A stretch of 64,000 nt of DNA, taken from contig JAUJOT010000002.1 in the NCBI GenBank assembly GCA_030447505.1, forward strand, positions 124,001 through 188,000. The letters are read 5' to 3'. Of this stretch, positions 1 to 7,505 are shown one piece after another. The first letter of the stretch is position 1, and every line of letters starts with the position of its first letter. The notes under the pieces are model-generated. The model was not told the origin of the DNA. It saw nothing but the letters and a program-made list of their open reading frames with translations, and ran no database searches. Made by a program: the position numbers and the translations under genes. Origin of the DNA: Solirubrobacteraceae bacterium. GTDB taxonomy: Bacteria; Actinomycetota; Thermoleophilia; Solirubrobacterales; Solirubrobacteraceae.

Positions 1-255
1 GGACGCGGCCGGCGGCGCGGGCGGTGCCCGGCGCACGGCCGGCGGCGGCGCGGCGGGCTGGGCCGGCGTCAGCGCGGGCTTCGGAGCGCCGTTCGTCGGC
101 AACGGGCGGCCTTCGATCGCGGCCTTCGCCTGATCCTCGTCGACGGCGGAGGCCGGCGCCTTGACCTTGATGCCGGCCTTGCGCAGCTTGTCGAGCACGT
201 CCTGGGCGGACATGTCGTGGGCCTTGGCGAGCTCGTGAACACGGACTTTTGCCAT
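1..255 (-). CDS. infB: Translation initiation factor IF-2, N-terminal part (runs off the window edge)
   Basis: Only the first 85 codons are present. The protein begins MAKVRVHELAKAH and continues with the IF-2 N-terminal helix-turn-helix-like module (MSAQDVLDKLRKAGIKVKAP), then enters the Ala/Pro-rich linker typical of high-GC IF-2. IF-2 is the GTPase that places fMet-tRNA on the 30S subunit; the GTPase domain lies outside the window. The ATG follows the ylxR stop codon directly with no spacer, so translation is probably coupled. It is the last visible gene of the rimP-nusA-ylxR-infB operon. Confidence 0.93.
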   Translation of the reverse strand, partial: MAKVRVHELAKAHDMSAQDVLDKLRKAGIKVKAPASAVDEDQAKAAIEGRPLPTNGAPKPALTPAQPAAPPPAVRRAPPAPPAAS

Positions 256-489
256 CTAGGGCCAGTGTAGAAGGTCAGGATCGATCGGGACGCCGCGCCG
301 GAACGAGCGGCTGAAGCCGCCGCGCGTCAGCGCGCGTCGCGCGCAGGCGCCGTCGCACGCGTACGCGCCGCGCCCGGGAAGGCGCTGCTCGGGATCGGCC
401 TGCAGACGACCGTCGACGAGGACGAAGCGCTGCAGCCGGCTCTTGTCGGTGCTCGTGCCGCAGCCGACGCAGCGACGCTGGGGCGCGCC
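256..489 (-). CDS. ylxR: YlxR family RNA-binding protein (DUF448), start codon unresolved
   Basis: The readable part is about 77 codons and contains the YlxR signature: QRRCVGCG near the N terminus and GRGAYAC in the middle. YlxR is a small nucleic-acid-binding protein encoded between nusA and infB in most bacteria, which is its position here. The stop codon TAG directly abuts the infB ATG. No ATG, GTG or TTG lies in frame between the nusA stop and the RRC motif. The frame stays open upstream through a 60-bp tandem duplication, but the ATGs there are in another frame that ends at TAG just before this one. Either the duplication displaced the start, or an unusual start, frameshift or sequence error is involved. 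The coordinate at the 5' end is only the first codon after the repeat. Confidence 0.8.
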   Translation of the reverse strand, partial: GAPQRRCVGCGTSTDKSRLQRFVLVDGRLQADPEQRLPGRGAYACDGACARRALTRGGFSRSFRRGVPIDPDLLHWP

Positions 490-615
490 TACGACTGCGC
501 GCCGTCGCTCGACGTGGACACGATGGCAGCGATCATCGCTCGATCTCGCTACGACTGCGCGCCGTCGCTCGACGTGGACACGATGGCAGCGATCATCGCT
601 GGACCTCGCTACGAC
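489..615. repeat. 60-bp tandem duplication (two copies plus a partial third) at the nusA-ylxR junction
   Basis: Bases 489-540 and 549-600 are identical at a 60-bp period, and 601-615 begins a partial third copy that ends in the nusA stop region. On the minus strand each full unit holds a 15-codon ORF encoding MIAAIVSTSSDGAQS followed by TAG (549-596 and 489-536). Each also has a small hairpin (CGTC GAGC GACG). The repeat occupies the entire spacer between nusA and ylxR. Confidence 0.95.
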
Positions 616-1943
616 GGCTCCTTGGCGACCTCGTCGAGGGCGTCCTCGACGGGCACCTCGACGGGGGCGGGATCGGCCTCGGGCGCAGTCGCCGGGACCT
701 CGTCGGTCGGCAGGTCCGCAAGCGCCTGATGGGAATCCAGGCCGCAGTAGCGCGAGCCCGGCAGCGCCGCGTTGGGGCAGCGCCGACCGGTCGACATGAC
801 CGCCGCGCAGCGGCCCTGCGTCTCCTCCTCCTCGTAGCCGGACTGCTGCTCCTCGGCCGCGAACTCGGTCTCTGACTTGATGTCGATCCGCCAGCCGGTC
901 AGACGCGCGGCGAGGCGCGCGTTCTGGCCCTCGCGGCCGATCGCCAGCGAGAGCTGGTCGTCGGGGACGATGACGGTCGCCTGCTTGCCGTCGTCGTCGA
1001 CGAGCACCTCGCGCACGCGCGCCGGGCTGAGCGCCTTGGCGACGAAGCGGGCGGGCTCGTCGTTGTAGGGGATGATGTCGATCTTCTCGCCGCGCAGCTC
1101 GGAGACGACCATCCGCACGCGCGATCCGCGCGGTCCGACGCAGGCGCCGACCGGGTCGACGCCGTCGGCGTGCGAGACGACGGCGATCTTCGAACGGTAG
1201 CCCGGCTCCCGGGCGACGTTTGCGATCTCGACGAGGCCGTCGGCGATCTCGGGCACCTCGAGCTCGAAGAGCTTCTTGATGAGCTCCGGGTCGCGGCGCG
1301 AGACGATGATGCTCGGCCCGCGCGTCGAGGCCGAGACCTCCTTGATGACCGCCTTGATGCGCTGGGAGTGGTCGTAGCGCTCGCCGTCGACCTGCTCGGA
1401 CTTCGGCAGCAGCGCCTCGACGCGCTCGCGCAGCTGGACGAGTGTGTAGCGGCTGTCGGACTGCTGCACGATGCCGGTGATCAGCTCGCCGACGCGGTCG
1501 CGGTACTCCTCGAACATCATGTCCCGCTCGGCCTCGCGGATGCGCTGCAGGATGACCTGCTTGGCGGTCTGTGCCGCGATCCGGCCGAAGTCGCCGGGCG
1601 TCACGTCGCGCTCCTCGATCTGATCCTTGTACTCCTCGAACTTCGCGGGATCGATCTCCGGGTCCGTGGGCTCGATCATGTCGCCCGTCTCGGGGTCGTA
1701 CACCGTCCCCTCGTCGATCGTCTCGACGATCAGGTGCGCCTCCAGGCGCTCGGGGATGATCAGCTCGATGACGCGGAAGTCGGCCGTCTCGGGGTCGAGC
1801 TCGACGCGCGCGTACTTCGCGCTGTCGGGCTGCTTCTTGTAGGCCGACAGCAGCGCGTCCTCGAGCGCGACCCGCAGCTTCTCGGGCGCGATGCCCTTCT
1901 CCCGGCCGAGAACGGCCATCGCATCAAGGATCTCGCGTGACAT
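609..1943 (-). CDS. nusA: Transcription termination/antitermination factor NusA with a C-terminal Cys/His motif
   Basis: NusA binds RNA polymerase and nascent RNA and modulates pausing, termination and antitermination. The 444-residue protein has the N-terminal polymerase-binding domain ([19 protein letters not shown]), an S1 domain (around residues 130-200) and two KH domains (around 200-350, with [12 protein letters not shown] and [16 protein letters not shown]). After the KH domains there is an acidic stretch, then a Cys/His cluster at about residues 377-405 with spacing C-x9-C-x10-C-x4-H ([14 protein letters not shown]). The tail is acidic and Pro-rich. The cluster resembles short zinc-binding modules and is not part of canonical NusA. 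The ATG lies 4 nt after the rimP stop, so the genes are likely cotranslated. Confidence 0.96.
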   Translation of the reverse strand: MSREILDAMAVLGREKGIAPEKLRVALEDALLSAYKKQPDSAKYARVELDPETADFRVIELIIPERLEAHLIVETIDEGTVYDPETGDMIEPTDPEIDPAKFEEYKDQIEERDVTPGDFGRIAAQTAKQVILQRIREAERDMMFEEYRDRVGELITGIVQQSDSRYTLVQLRERVEALLPKSEQVDGERYDHSQRIKAVIKEVSASTRGPSIIVSRRDPELIKKLFELEVPEIADGLVEIANVAREPGYRSKIAVVSHADGVDPVGACVGPRGSRVRMVVSELRGEKIDIIPYNDEPARFVAKALSPARVREVLVDDDGKQATVIVPDDQLSLAIGREGQNARLAARLTGWRIDIKSETEFAAEEQQSGYEEEETQGRCAAVMSTGRRCPNAALPGSRYCGLDSHQALADLPTDEVPATAPEADPAPVEVPVEDALDEVAKEPS

Positions 1944-1947
1944 GTGC

Positions 1948-2388
1948 CTACTCCTCGACGAGGTTGGAACGGTGGATCTCGGCGTACGGGATCGCGACGA
2001 CGCCGGTCTCGGCGGCGATTGTCACGCCGTCCTCGGACGCGCCGACGAGCTCGCCGGTGAATGACTTGTGCCGGCGCCCACCGCCTTCGGTGGCGCCGCG
2101 GACGTCCCCGTACGTACGAACCCGCGCGCGGCGCCCGAGGTAGCGGCGAAAGTGCTGCGGCTTGGAGAGCGGGCGCTCGGTCCCCGGTGAGGAGACCTCC
2201 AACGCGTAGCGCTCACGCACCTCGGGCAGCGCCCTGGTGACGCGTTCGCAGAGCCCGAGCGTCACGCCCTCCGGGTGATCGATGAACAGACGCACCGTCG
2301 AGCCGCCCACGACTTCCGCGAGCAGGACCTCGACATCGGGCTCGCTGGCTGCGAGCCGGGCCTCGATATCCGCCTGGATGGTGCCCAT
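1948..2388 (-). CDS. rimP: Ribosome maturation factor RimP
   Basis: RimP assists 30S subunit maturation. The 146-residue protein shows the family core VRLFIDHPEGVTLGLCERVTRAL and the ALEVSSPGTERPL signature, followed by the C-terminal SH3-like domain. The ATG at 2388 is preferred over a TTG one codon upstream because GAGGAGG (2394-2400) is at proper spacing only from the ATG. It is first in the rimP-nusA-ylxR-infB operon and is preceded by a structured leader with an intrinsic terminator, so expression is probably set by attenuation. Confidence 0.95.
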   Translation of the reverse strand: MGTIQADIEARLAASEPDVEVLLAEVVGGSTVRLFIDHPEGVTLGLCERVTRALPEVRERYALEVSSPGTERPLSKPQHFRRYLGRRARVRTYGDVRGATEGGGRRHKSFTGELVGASEDGVTIAAETGVVAIPYAEIHRSNLVEE

Positions 2389-2408
2389 CAAAACCTCCTC
2401 ATGGCCAC

Positions 2409-2431
2409 AAAAAAAGCGGGCGAGCGCCCAC
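2409..2431 (-). terminator. Intrinsic terminator/attenuator just upstream of rimP
   Basis: On the minus strand a GC-rich hairpin (GGGC GAGC-type loop GCCC, extended by an outer pair) is followed directly by seven U residues. It ends 20 nt before the rimP ATG, between the leader -10 element and the gene. It therefore either ends read-through from upstream or attenuates the rimP operon. Confidence 0.7.
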
Positions 2432-2443
2432 TTTCGGTACGGC

Positions 2444-2478
2444 CTCCGGCCCGAAGCCGGAGCGAAAGCTGTTCGCTC
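2444..2478 (-). promoter_or_regulatory. Two mutually exclusive leader hairpins upstream of the rimP terminator
   Basis: Hairpin A (2460-2478) has a perfect 7-bp stem GAGCGAA/TTCGCTC. Hairpin B (2444-2462) has a perfect 7-bp stem CTCCGGC/GCCGGAG with a TTCGG loop. They share three bases, so they compete. The 5' GAGCG of A is also complementary to CGCTC inside the terminator hairpin, which offers an antiterminator alternative. This is base-pairing logic only; no folding calculation was made. Confidence 0.45.
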
Positions 2479-2484
2479 AGTCTA
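2479..2484 (-). promoter_or_regulatory. Candidate -10 element (TAGACT) of the rimP-nusA operon
   Basis: TAGACT fits the actinobacterial TANNNT -10 pattern. A start about 7 nt downstream would give a leader of roughly 84 nt carrying the hairpins and U7 terminator. No good -35 hexamer was seen. Confidence 0.4.
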
Positions 2485-2540
2485 GCACCGCCCTGCCGAC
2501 CCGGCCGGTCGTCTCAGTGCTGGCGGCGGGACTGCCGGTG

Positions 2541-2909
2541 CTATGCGGCGTGGTCGCGCGAGCGATCGCGGTACAGGCGGTAGTCGCTGCGCTCCGGCCG
2601 CAGGCAGCAGGCGAGCGCGAGCGGCTTGCGCGCCTCCTGGTGGCGGCCCAGCTGCTGCAGTGAGCGGCCGAGGCAGAACAGCGCGTAGTCGTTCGTCGGC
2701 GCACGCTCGACGATCGCCTCGAACTCCTCGGCCGCCTCGGCGTAGCGCTGCGAGCCGAACAGCGCGCGGCCCAGCGCCTCGCGGATCGAGGTCTTGTCGG
2801 GCTCGAGGTCGCGGGCGCGGCGCAGCGGCACCGTCGCGGCGTGGAAGTCGCGGCCCTCGAGCAGCCGCGTGCCGTTCTGGAACAGGTCGTAGACGTCGTC
2901 GGACGACAT
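2541..2909 (-). CDS. Small TPR-repeat protein
   Basis: The 122-residue protein starts MSSDDVYDLFQNGTRLLEGRDFHAA and consists of about three tetratricopeptide helical pairs (ALGRALFGSQRYAEAAEEF, YALFCLGRSLQQLGRHQEA). TPR proteins act as protein-protein scaffolds; the partner is unknown. I chose ATG 2909 because it follows a TATCCT -10 hexamer by 7 nt, which suggests a leaderless transcript, and because it begins after the stop of the upstream transglutaminase gene. A longer frame begins at 2966. It lies between the transglutaminase gene and the rimP operon; 2485-2540 shows nothing further. Confidence 0.75.
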   Translation of the reverse strand: MSSDDVYDLFQNGTRLLEGRDFHAATVPLRRARDLEPDKTSIREALGRALFGSQRYAEAAEEFEAIVERAPTNDYALFCLGRSLQQLGRHQEARKPLALACCLRPERSDYRLYRDRSRDHAA

Positions 2910-2916
2910 GGCTTCG

Positions 2917-2922
2917 AGGATA
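2917..2922 (-). promoter_or_regulatory. Leaderless-type -10 (TATCCT) of the TPR gene
   Basis: TATCCT lies 7 nt before the ATG at 2909, the spacing expected if transcription starts at the initiation codon. It overlaps the 3' end of the transglutaminase gene region. Confidence 0.5.
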
Positions 2923-2923
2923 G

Positions 2924-5272
2924 TCAGCCTGCCGTCCGGCGCGCCGGCTTCGGCGGCAGTGCCCACCAGGCGCGCAGCCGCCCGCGCCGGCCGAGTCCCG
3001 CGCCGAGCTCGCGGCGCAGCGCCGCGCGCTGCGCGCGCGTCGGCCGATGCCCGCCATAGCCGTAGCGCGCGTCGGCGAGCGCGCGCACGTACTCCTGCGC
3101 CGGCGTGCCCGCGTAGCCGTCGGCCAGCGCCGCGAGCGTCAGCTGCGGCGACGGCTCGCGGCCGCTGCGCTGCAGTGCGCGCAGCAGCTCGGCCAGCTCG
3201 GCGTCGGCGTGCACGTCGTCGGCCGCGGCCTGCCGCTGCTGGCGACGACGCACGAGCAGCAGCAGGAGCAGGAGCAGGAGCAGGCCGGTCGCGAGGATCA
3301 GCGCGACGGTCGCGCCGCCGCTCGCGACCGCCCCGCCCGCGCCGTCCTGCTGCTCCTGCGCTGCCGCCTCGACGTCGGCGCCGCCCGCGTCGGGCGTACG
3401 CCCCAGTGCGCGCTCGCTGCCGCCGAACGTCGCCGTCCCATCCTCCGCGTCGAGCGCCAGATCGGCGAGCTGCGTGCGCGCGGGCGAGTCGGGCGGCGTG
3501 GGATCACGGGTCGTCCAGCCGATGCCGGGCAGGAAGACCTCGACCCAGGAGTGCGCGTCGACGTCGCGCACGACGTACTCGCGTCGCTCGACGTCAAGGC
3601 TGCCGGGAGCGAAGCCGCCTGCGACGCGGGCGGGCACGCCGCCCATCCGCAGCAGCAGCGCCATCGCGCCCGAGAACTGCTGGCAGTAGCCGACGCGGTC
3701 GCGCAGCAGGAAGTCGGCGAGCGGCACGCTGCTGGGTGGTGGCGTCTCGTCGTAGCGAAAGCCGCGCGCGAGGTGGCGCTCGACGGCGCGGACGTACTCG
3801 AACGGCGTCTCGGCGCTCGCGCGCAGCCGGCGGGCGAGGTCGTACACGCGCCCGTATGGCGAGCCGGCGAGGACGCCGCGGGCGTCCAGCGCGGCGGAGC
3901 CGCCGATCGCCGGCGTCCCGCCCTCGCTCCAGCGCGGAAAGACGACCGGGACGCTGCCGCCGCGATCGACGAGCGGCAGGCGCATGACGCCGTACTCGCG
4001 CGACAGCGCGAGCGGGTACTCGCCGGGCGCCGCGCGCATCTGCGCCGCCGTCGGTCGCGGCGAGTAGACGACCGCGCGGTAGGCATGTCCGCGCCGCAGC
4101 GGCTGCCCCGCGGTCTCGTAGACGCCGGGCGTGTCGCTCGTCGCGATGCGCGGGCTGTCGAGGATGTTGAGCGTCGAGCCCGCGGCGACGAACTGCGACG
4201 TGCGCAGCGCGCGCAGCGTCACGCGGATCGTCTGGATCCAGCTCGGATCGTAGACCTTGGTCGCAAGCCCGTCGTGCGCCCGGCCGTCGTCCTGCACCCA
4301 GCGCAGGCCGTCGAAGGCGACGAGGTTGACGGCCTTCCAGTACGACCTCTGGCGCGAGCGCACGCGCAGCACCTCCCGGCCGTCGCGCGGCCAGTCCAGC
4401 GGTCCGTAACTGTGATTCCAGCGGTACTGCGTCGTCGCCGACGGGCTCAGCGACTGGGCGATCTCCTCGTAGTCCAGCAGCGCGCGCTCGCGGTCCAGCG
4501 CAGGCGCGGCGACGTAGCCGGTCAGCGCCGCGACCGCGACGGCCGCTGCCGCCAGCCCGGCTGCGCGCTGCTCGACGCGCTCGAGCCAGAGAAACGAAGC
4601 GAGCAGCAGCGTGAACGTCAGGCCCGCCAGCCACGGGCGGTCGACGTCGTGCTGCATGATGGGAACGGTGTAGAGCGCCCCGAGCGCGAGGGCGGCGGCG
4701 GCCGGGAACCCGAACGCGCGGTCGCGGCGCGGCGCGAACGCCAGCAGGGCGGCGAAGCCGGCGAGCACACAGCCTCCGAGGATCAGCACGATCCGGGTCC
4801 ACTCGTCGAGGCCGTCGTAGGGCGTGCGTACCGTCGAGACGGCGCCGAGGCCCTGCGCGATCCCGCCGGCGAGGTCGTCCCAGCTGCTCGGGGCGACCAT
4901 GCCGACGGGCACCCCGGACGCGCCGAGCGCGACGAGCAGCAGGGCGGCGGCGGCGACCAGCGTCGCGGTGAGCCGCAGGCGGGCGGGCGGGCGGCGCCGC
5001 GCGAGCGCGCTGAGCAGCGCGCCGGCGACCGCTGCCGCCAAGACGCTTGCGAGCAGCGCGGCCGAGGCCGCCGGGCGGACCATGTCGGCCCACTGCAGCG
5101 CGCCGAACCCGGCGAGTGCGACAAAGCCGATCAGCCGTGCGACGTGCGCGGACAGCAGCGCGCGGCGCGGAGCCGGGGCCGGCGCGCGCCGGTGCGCGTC
5201 GAGCGGACGCTGCGGCGGCGGGGCGGGCGCGGGCGTCGGCACGCGCGGGGCGAGCGTCGGCGGCGCGCTCAT
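2924..5272 (-). CDS. Membrane-anchored transglutaminase-like protein (TgpA-type)
   Basis: A 782-residue membrane protein. A Pro-rich cytoplasmic N terminus is followed by about five or six membrane helices (to about residue 280), a large extracytoplasmic region, and a transglutaminase-like core. The catalytic triad is visible as Cys near 527 (GYCQQFSGAMALLLRMGGVP), His near 571 (DAHSWVEVFLP) and Asp near 588 (TRDPTPP). A Leu-only helix of ten Leu near the C terminus precedes an Arg-rich cytoplasmic domain (DUF4129-like). The ATG at 5272 overlaps the DUF58 stop in ATGA. The moxR-DUF58-transglutaminase order is a widespread cluster of unsettled function, usually linked to envelope protein processing. 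Confidence 0.88.
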   Translation of the reverse strand: MSAPPTLAPRVPTPAPAPPPQRPLDAHRRAPAPAPRRALLSAHVARLIGFVALAGFGALQWADMVRPAASAALLASVLAAAVAGALLSALARRRPPARLRLTATLVAAAALLLVALGASGVPVGMVAPSSWDDLAGGIAQGLGAVSTVRTPYDGLDEWTRIVLILGGCVLAGFAALLAFAPRRDRAFGFPAAAALALGALYTVPIMQHDVDRPWLAGLTFTLLLASFLWLERVEQRAAGLAAAAVAVAALTGYVAAPALDRERALLDYEEIAQSLSPSATTQYRWNHSYGPLDWPRDGREVLRVRSRQRSYWKAVNLVAFDGLRWVQDDGRAHDGLATKVYDPSWIQTIRVTLRALRTSQFVAAGSTLNILDSPRIATSDTPGVYETAGQPLRRGHAYRAVVYSPRPTAAQMRAAPGEYPLALSREYGVMRLPLVDRGGSVPVVFPRWSEGGTPAIGGSAALDARGVLAGSPYGRVYDLARRLRASAETPFEYVRAVERHLARGFRYDETPPPSSVPLADFLLRDRVGYCQQFSGAMALLLRMGGVPARVAGGFAPGSLDVERREYVVRDVDAHSWVEVFLPGIGWTTRDPTPPDSPARTQLADLALDAEDGTATFGGSERALGRTPDAGGADVEAAAQEQQDGAGGAVASGGATVALILATGLLLLLLLLLLVRRRQQRQAAADDVHADAELAELLRALQRSGREPSPQLTLAALADGYAGTPAQEYVRALADARYGYGGHRPTRAQRAALRRELGAGLGRRGRLRAWWALPPKPARRTAG

Positions 5273-6390
5273 GCCGGGCTCCGCTGCGAGCCGCGCGCCG
5301 CGCGGCCGACGTGGGCCGCTGGTCGGCTCAGCACGTAGCCGTTGCAGCCCGCGACGGTGAACGCCGCGTGGCGCGCGGGCAGGACGCCGGGCAGGACGAG
5401 CACGCGCTGGGCGCCCTGCGCCGGCCCGAGCGGCTGCGGCATCCGCGAGCGCACGCGCGCGCTGACGAACATGATCGAGCCGCGCCGCTGCGTGATGCTC
5501 GACAGCGACGGCGCGACCGCCGCGCCGATCAGTGCCAGGCGCGCGTGCAGCTGCCCCCAGCCGGCGAGCGTCGCGCCGATATCGGTCGGGCGGCGGTCGC
5601 CGGGCAGCAGCACGCTGCACCCGCCCGCGACCGCCAGCGCGCGTACGAGCGAGGCGGCGGCGCGGACGGCGGCGTCGAGCGCGTCCTCGTCGGCGCCGCC
5701 GCGCGGGTCGAGCACGACGAGCGGCCGGCTCTCGCTCGCCGGCGCGAGAAAGCGCTCCTGCGCTTCGGCCCCACGCGCGACCGCCGGCCAGAAGATCCGC
5801 GACGCGGGCGTGCCGTCGCGCAGCGGCCGGATCCCGTCAAGCTCGATCTCGGCCCCGACCGCGAGCCGTCCGCGGCGGCCGATCCGCGTGACCTCGCCGG
5901 CGGCCGGCGTCGCGACGATCGGCTCGATCCGCGGCAGGACGAGCAGTTCGTCGTCGACGGCGGACGGGGGCGCGCTGACCTCGCGCGTCGCAATCCCGAG
6001 CGGGTCGCCGACGAGCAGGCGCGGCCGCGCGAGCACCTGGCGCCCGCGGCGCGCAAAGCGCGCCTCGATCCGCACGCGGCCGCCACGGGCTCCGGTGCGC
6101 AGCGCGACCGGCGCCGGCAGCAGCGGGTCGGCGACGGCCGACGGCGGCAGGCCGAGCCGGCCGGCGCTCACGTCGAGCACGATCGCCACCGGCTCGTCCT
6201 CGATCACGCGGCGCGCGCCGAGCGTGCGCTTGACCTGCACGGCGCGCGCGCCGAATCCGACCCAGGCCGCGCCGGCGCCGGCGAGCAGGACGAGCGTCGC
6301 GGCCGGCACCCACAGCGGCTCGGTGTCGAACAGCGCCGCGGCGAGGCCGAACGCGATCGCGAGCAGGGCCGTGGCGCGCGCGCGTCGCAC
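5269..6390 (-). CDS. DUF58 domain protein
   Basis: The 373-residue protein has two N-terminal membrane helices (LLAIAFGLAAALF; PAATLVLLAGAGAAWVGF), a beta-rich middle, and the DUF58 motif GIRPLRDGTPASRIFWPAVARG, where the family normally has Y-x-x-GD-x-x-R-x-I-x-W. The vWA-like fold that follows carries VVLDPRGG. It starts with GTG. It is coupled through ATGA to the transglutaminase gene downstream and follows moxR by about 60 nt. Partners of this type are thought to work with the MoxR ATPase as chaperone modules, but the substrate is unknown. Confidence 0.85.
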   Translation of the reverse strand: MRRARATALLAIAFGLAAALFDTEPLWVPAATLVLLAGAGAAWVGFGARAVQVKRTLGARRVIEDEPVAIVLDVSAGRLGLPPSAVADPLLPAPVALRTGARGGRVRIEARFARRGRQVLARPRLLVGDPLGIATREVSAPPSAVDDELLVLPRIEPIVATPAAGEVTRIGRRGRLAVGAEIELDGIRPLRDGTPASRIFWPAVARGAEAQERFLAPASESRPLVVLDPRGGADEDALDAAVRAAASLVRALAVAGGCSVLLPGDRRPTDIGATLAGWGQLHARLALIGAAVAPSLSSITQRRGSIMFVSARVRSRMPQPLGPAQGAQRVLVLPGVLPARHAAFTVAGCNGYVLSRPAAHVGRAARGSQRSPA

Positions 6391-6451
6391 GACGCTAGTG
6401 GTCGCCGTTGCTCGTCGTGGTGCAGATCACAGCCGTCAACGCCGGTTCTCG

Positions 6452-7420
6452 CTACAGCGCCGGGGTCGCCGCCACCGCGTCGGCGACGATCCGCTCGCCC
6501 GTCGCCTCGTAGGCGTCGGGGGCGAGGACGATGCGGTGAGCGAGCACCGCCTCCCCCATCTGCTGGACGTCGTCGGGGATCGCGTAGTCGCGGCCCTCGA
6601 GCAGCGCGTGCGCCTTGGCCGCACGCAGCAGGAGCAGGCCGGCGCGCGGGCTCGCGCCGAGCTCCACGCGCCGGTCGTCACGCGTCGCGGTGAGCAGCGA
6701 GACGATGTAGCGCCGCAGCGGCTCGGATGCCCGCACCCGCCCGACCGCGTCCTGCACGGCGAGCAGGTCCGCCGCCGACGCGACCGGCTCGAGCAGCGCG
6801 ACGCGGTCGCCGGACTCGTGCGCGGCGAGCATGTGCGCCTCGCCCGCCGCGTCGGGATACCCGAGCGACAGGCGGACCATGAAGCGGTCGAGCTGCGCCT
6901 CGGGCAGCGGAAAGGTCCCCTCGTACTCGATCGGATTCTGCGTCGCGAGCACGAGGAACGGGCGCGCGAGCTCGTGGGTGTGGACGTCGACGGTGACGCG
7001 CCGCTCCTGCATGCACTCGAGCAGGCCGGACTGCGTCTTCGGCGAGGCGCGGTTGATCTCGTCGACGAGCACGACGTTGGCGAAGATCGGGCCAGGCCGG
7101 AACTCGAAGCGGCTCTCGCGCTGATTGAAGACGTTCGTTCCGACGACGTCGGCCGGCAGCAGGTCGGCCGTGCACTGGACGCGCGCGAACTCGAGGTCGA
7201 GCGACCGGGCGAGCGCGCGTGCGAGCGTCGTCTTGCCGACGCCGGGCAGGTCCTCGATCAGCACATGCCCTTCGGCGAGAACCGCCACGATCAGGTGCTC
7301 GACGACGCCGGCGCGCACCTCGGCGGCCTGCGCGACGTTCTGCGCGACCCCCGTTGCAAGCACGCCCGCGGCTTCGACCTCCGCGCCCGTGAGCCGTCGT
7401 TCGGTGCCCGCGCGATCCAT
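6452..7420 (-). CDS. MoxR family AAA+ ATPase
   Basis: The 322-residue protein has Walker A (EDLPGVGKTTLARALA), Walker B (VVLVDEINRASPKTQ), a sensor-1 region (LATQNPIEYEG) and the C-terminal lid with the RAGLLLLRAAKAHAL motif of the MoxR subgroup. MoxR ATPases are thought to act as chaperones that load or remodel von Willebrand-type partners. The genomic neighbours DUF58 and transglutaminase are its usual companions. It starts with ATG. The 85-nt gap to coaBC upstream shows no clear -10. Confidence 0.9.
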   Translation of the reverse strand: MDRAGTERRLTGAEVEAAGVLATGVAQNVAQAAEVRAGVVEHLIVAVLAEGHVLIEDLPGVGKTTLARALARSLDLEFARVQCTADLLPADVVGTNVFNQRESRFEFRPGPIFANVVLVDEINRASPKTQSGLLECMQERRVTVDVHTHELARPFLVLATQNPIEYEGTFPLPEAQLDRFMVRLSLGYPDAAGEAHMLAAHESGDRVALLEPVASAADLLAVQDAVGRVRASEPLRRYIVSLLTATRDDRRVELGASPRAGLLLLRAAKAHALLEGRDYAIPDDVQQMGEAVLAHRIVLAPDAYEATGERIVADAVAATPAL

Positions 7421-7505
7421 CTGGCCGAGAATCGTCGCAGCCAGGAGGAACTTGCGCGACGGTCTGTGGCAGCTCGGCGCCCAGACAGCCGCGGCTGCCC
7501 GCGTC

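Noticed and set aside
489-615. CRISPR-like direct repeats
   Set aside because: The copies are contiguous with no unique spacers, occur only twice, and no cas genes are present.
3047-5338. 763-codon open frame on the plus strand across the transglutaminase gene
   Set aside because: It is antisense to a gene with a clear catalytic triad and membrane helices. Its composition is Arg/Ala-rich as expected from reading high-GC codons backwards.
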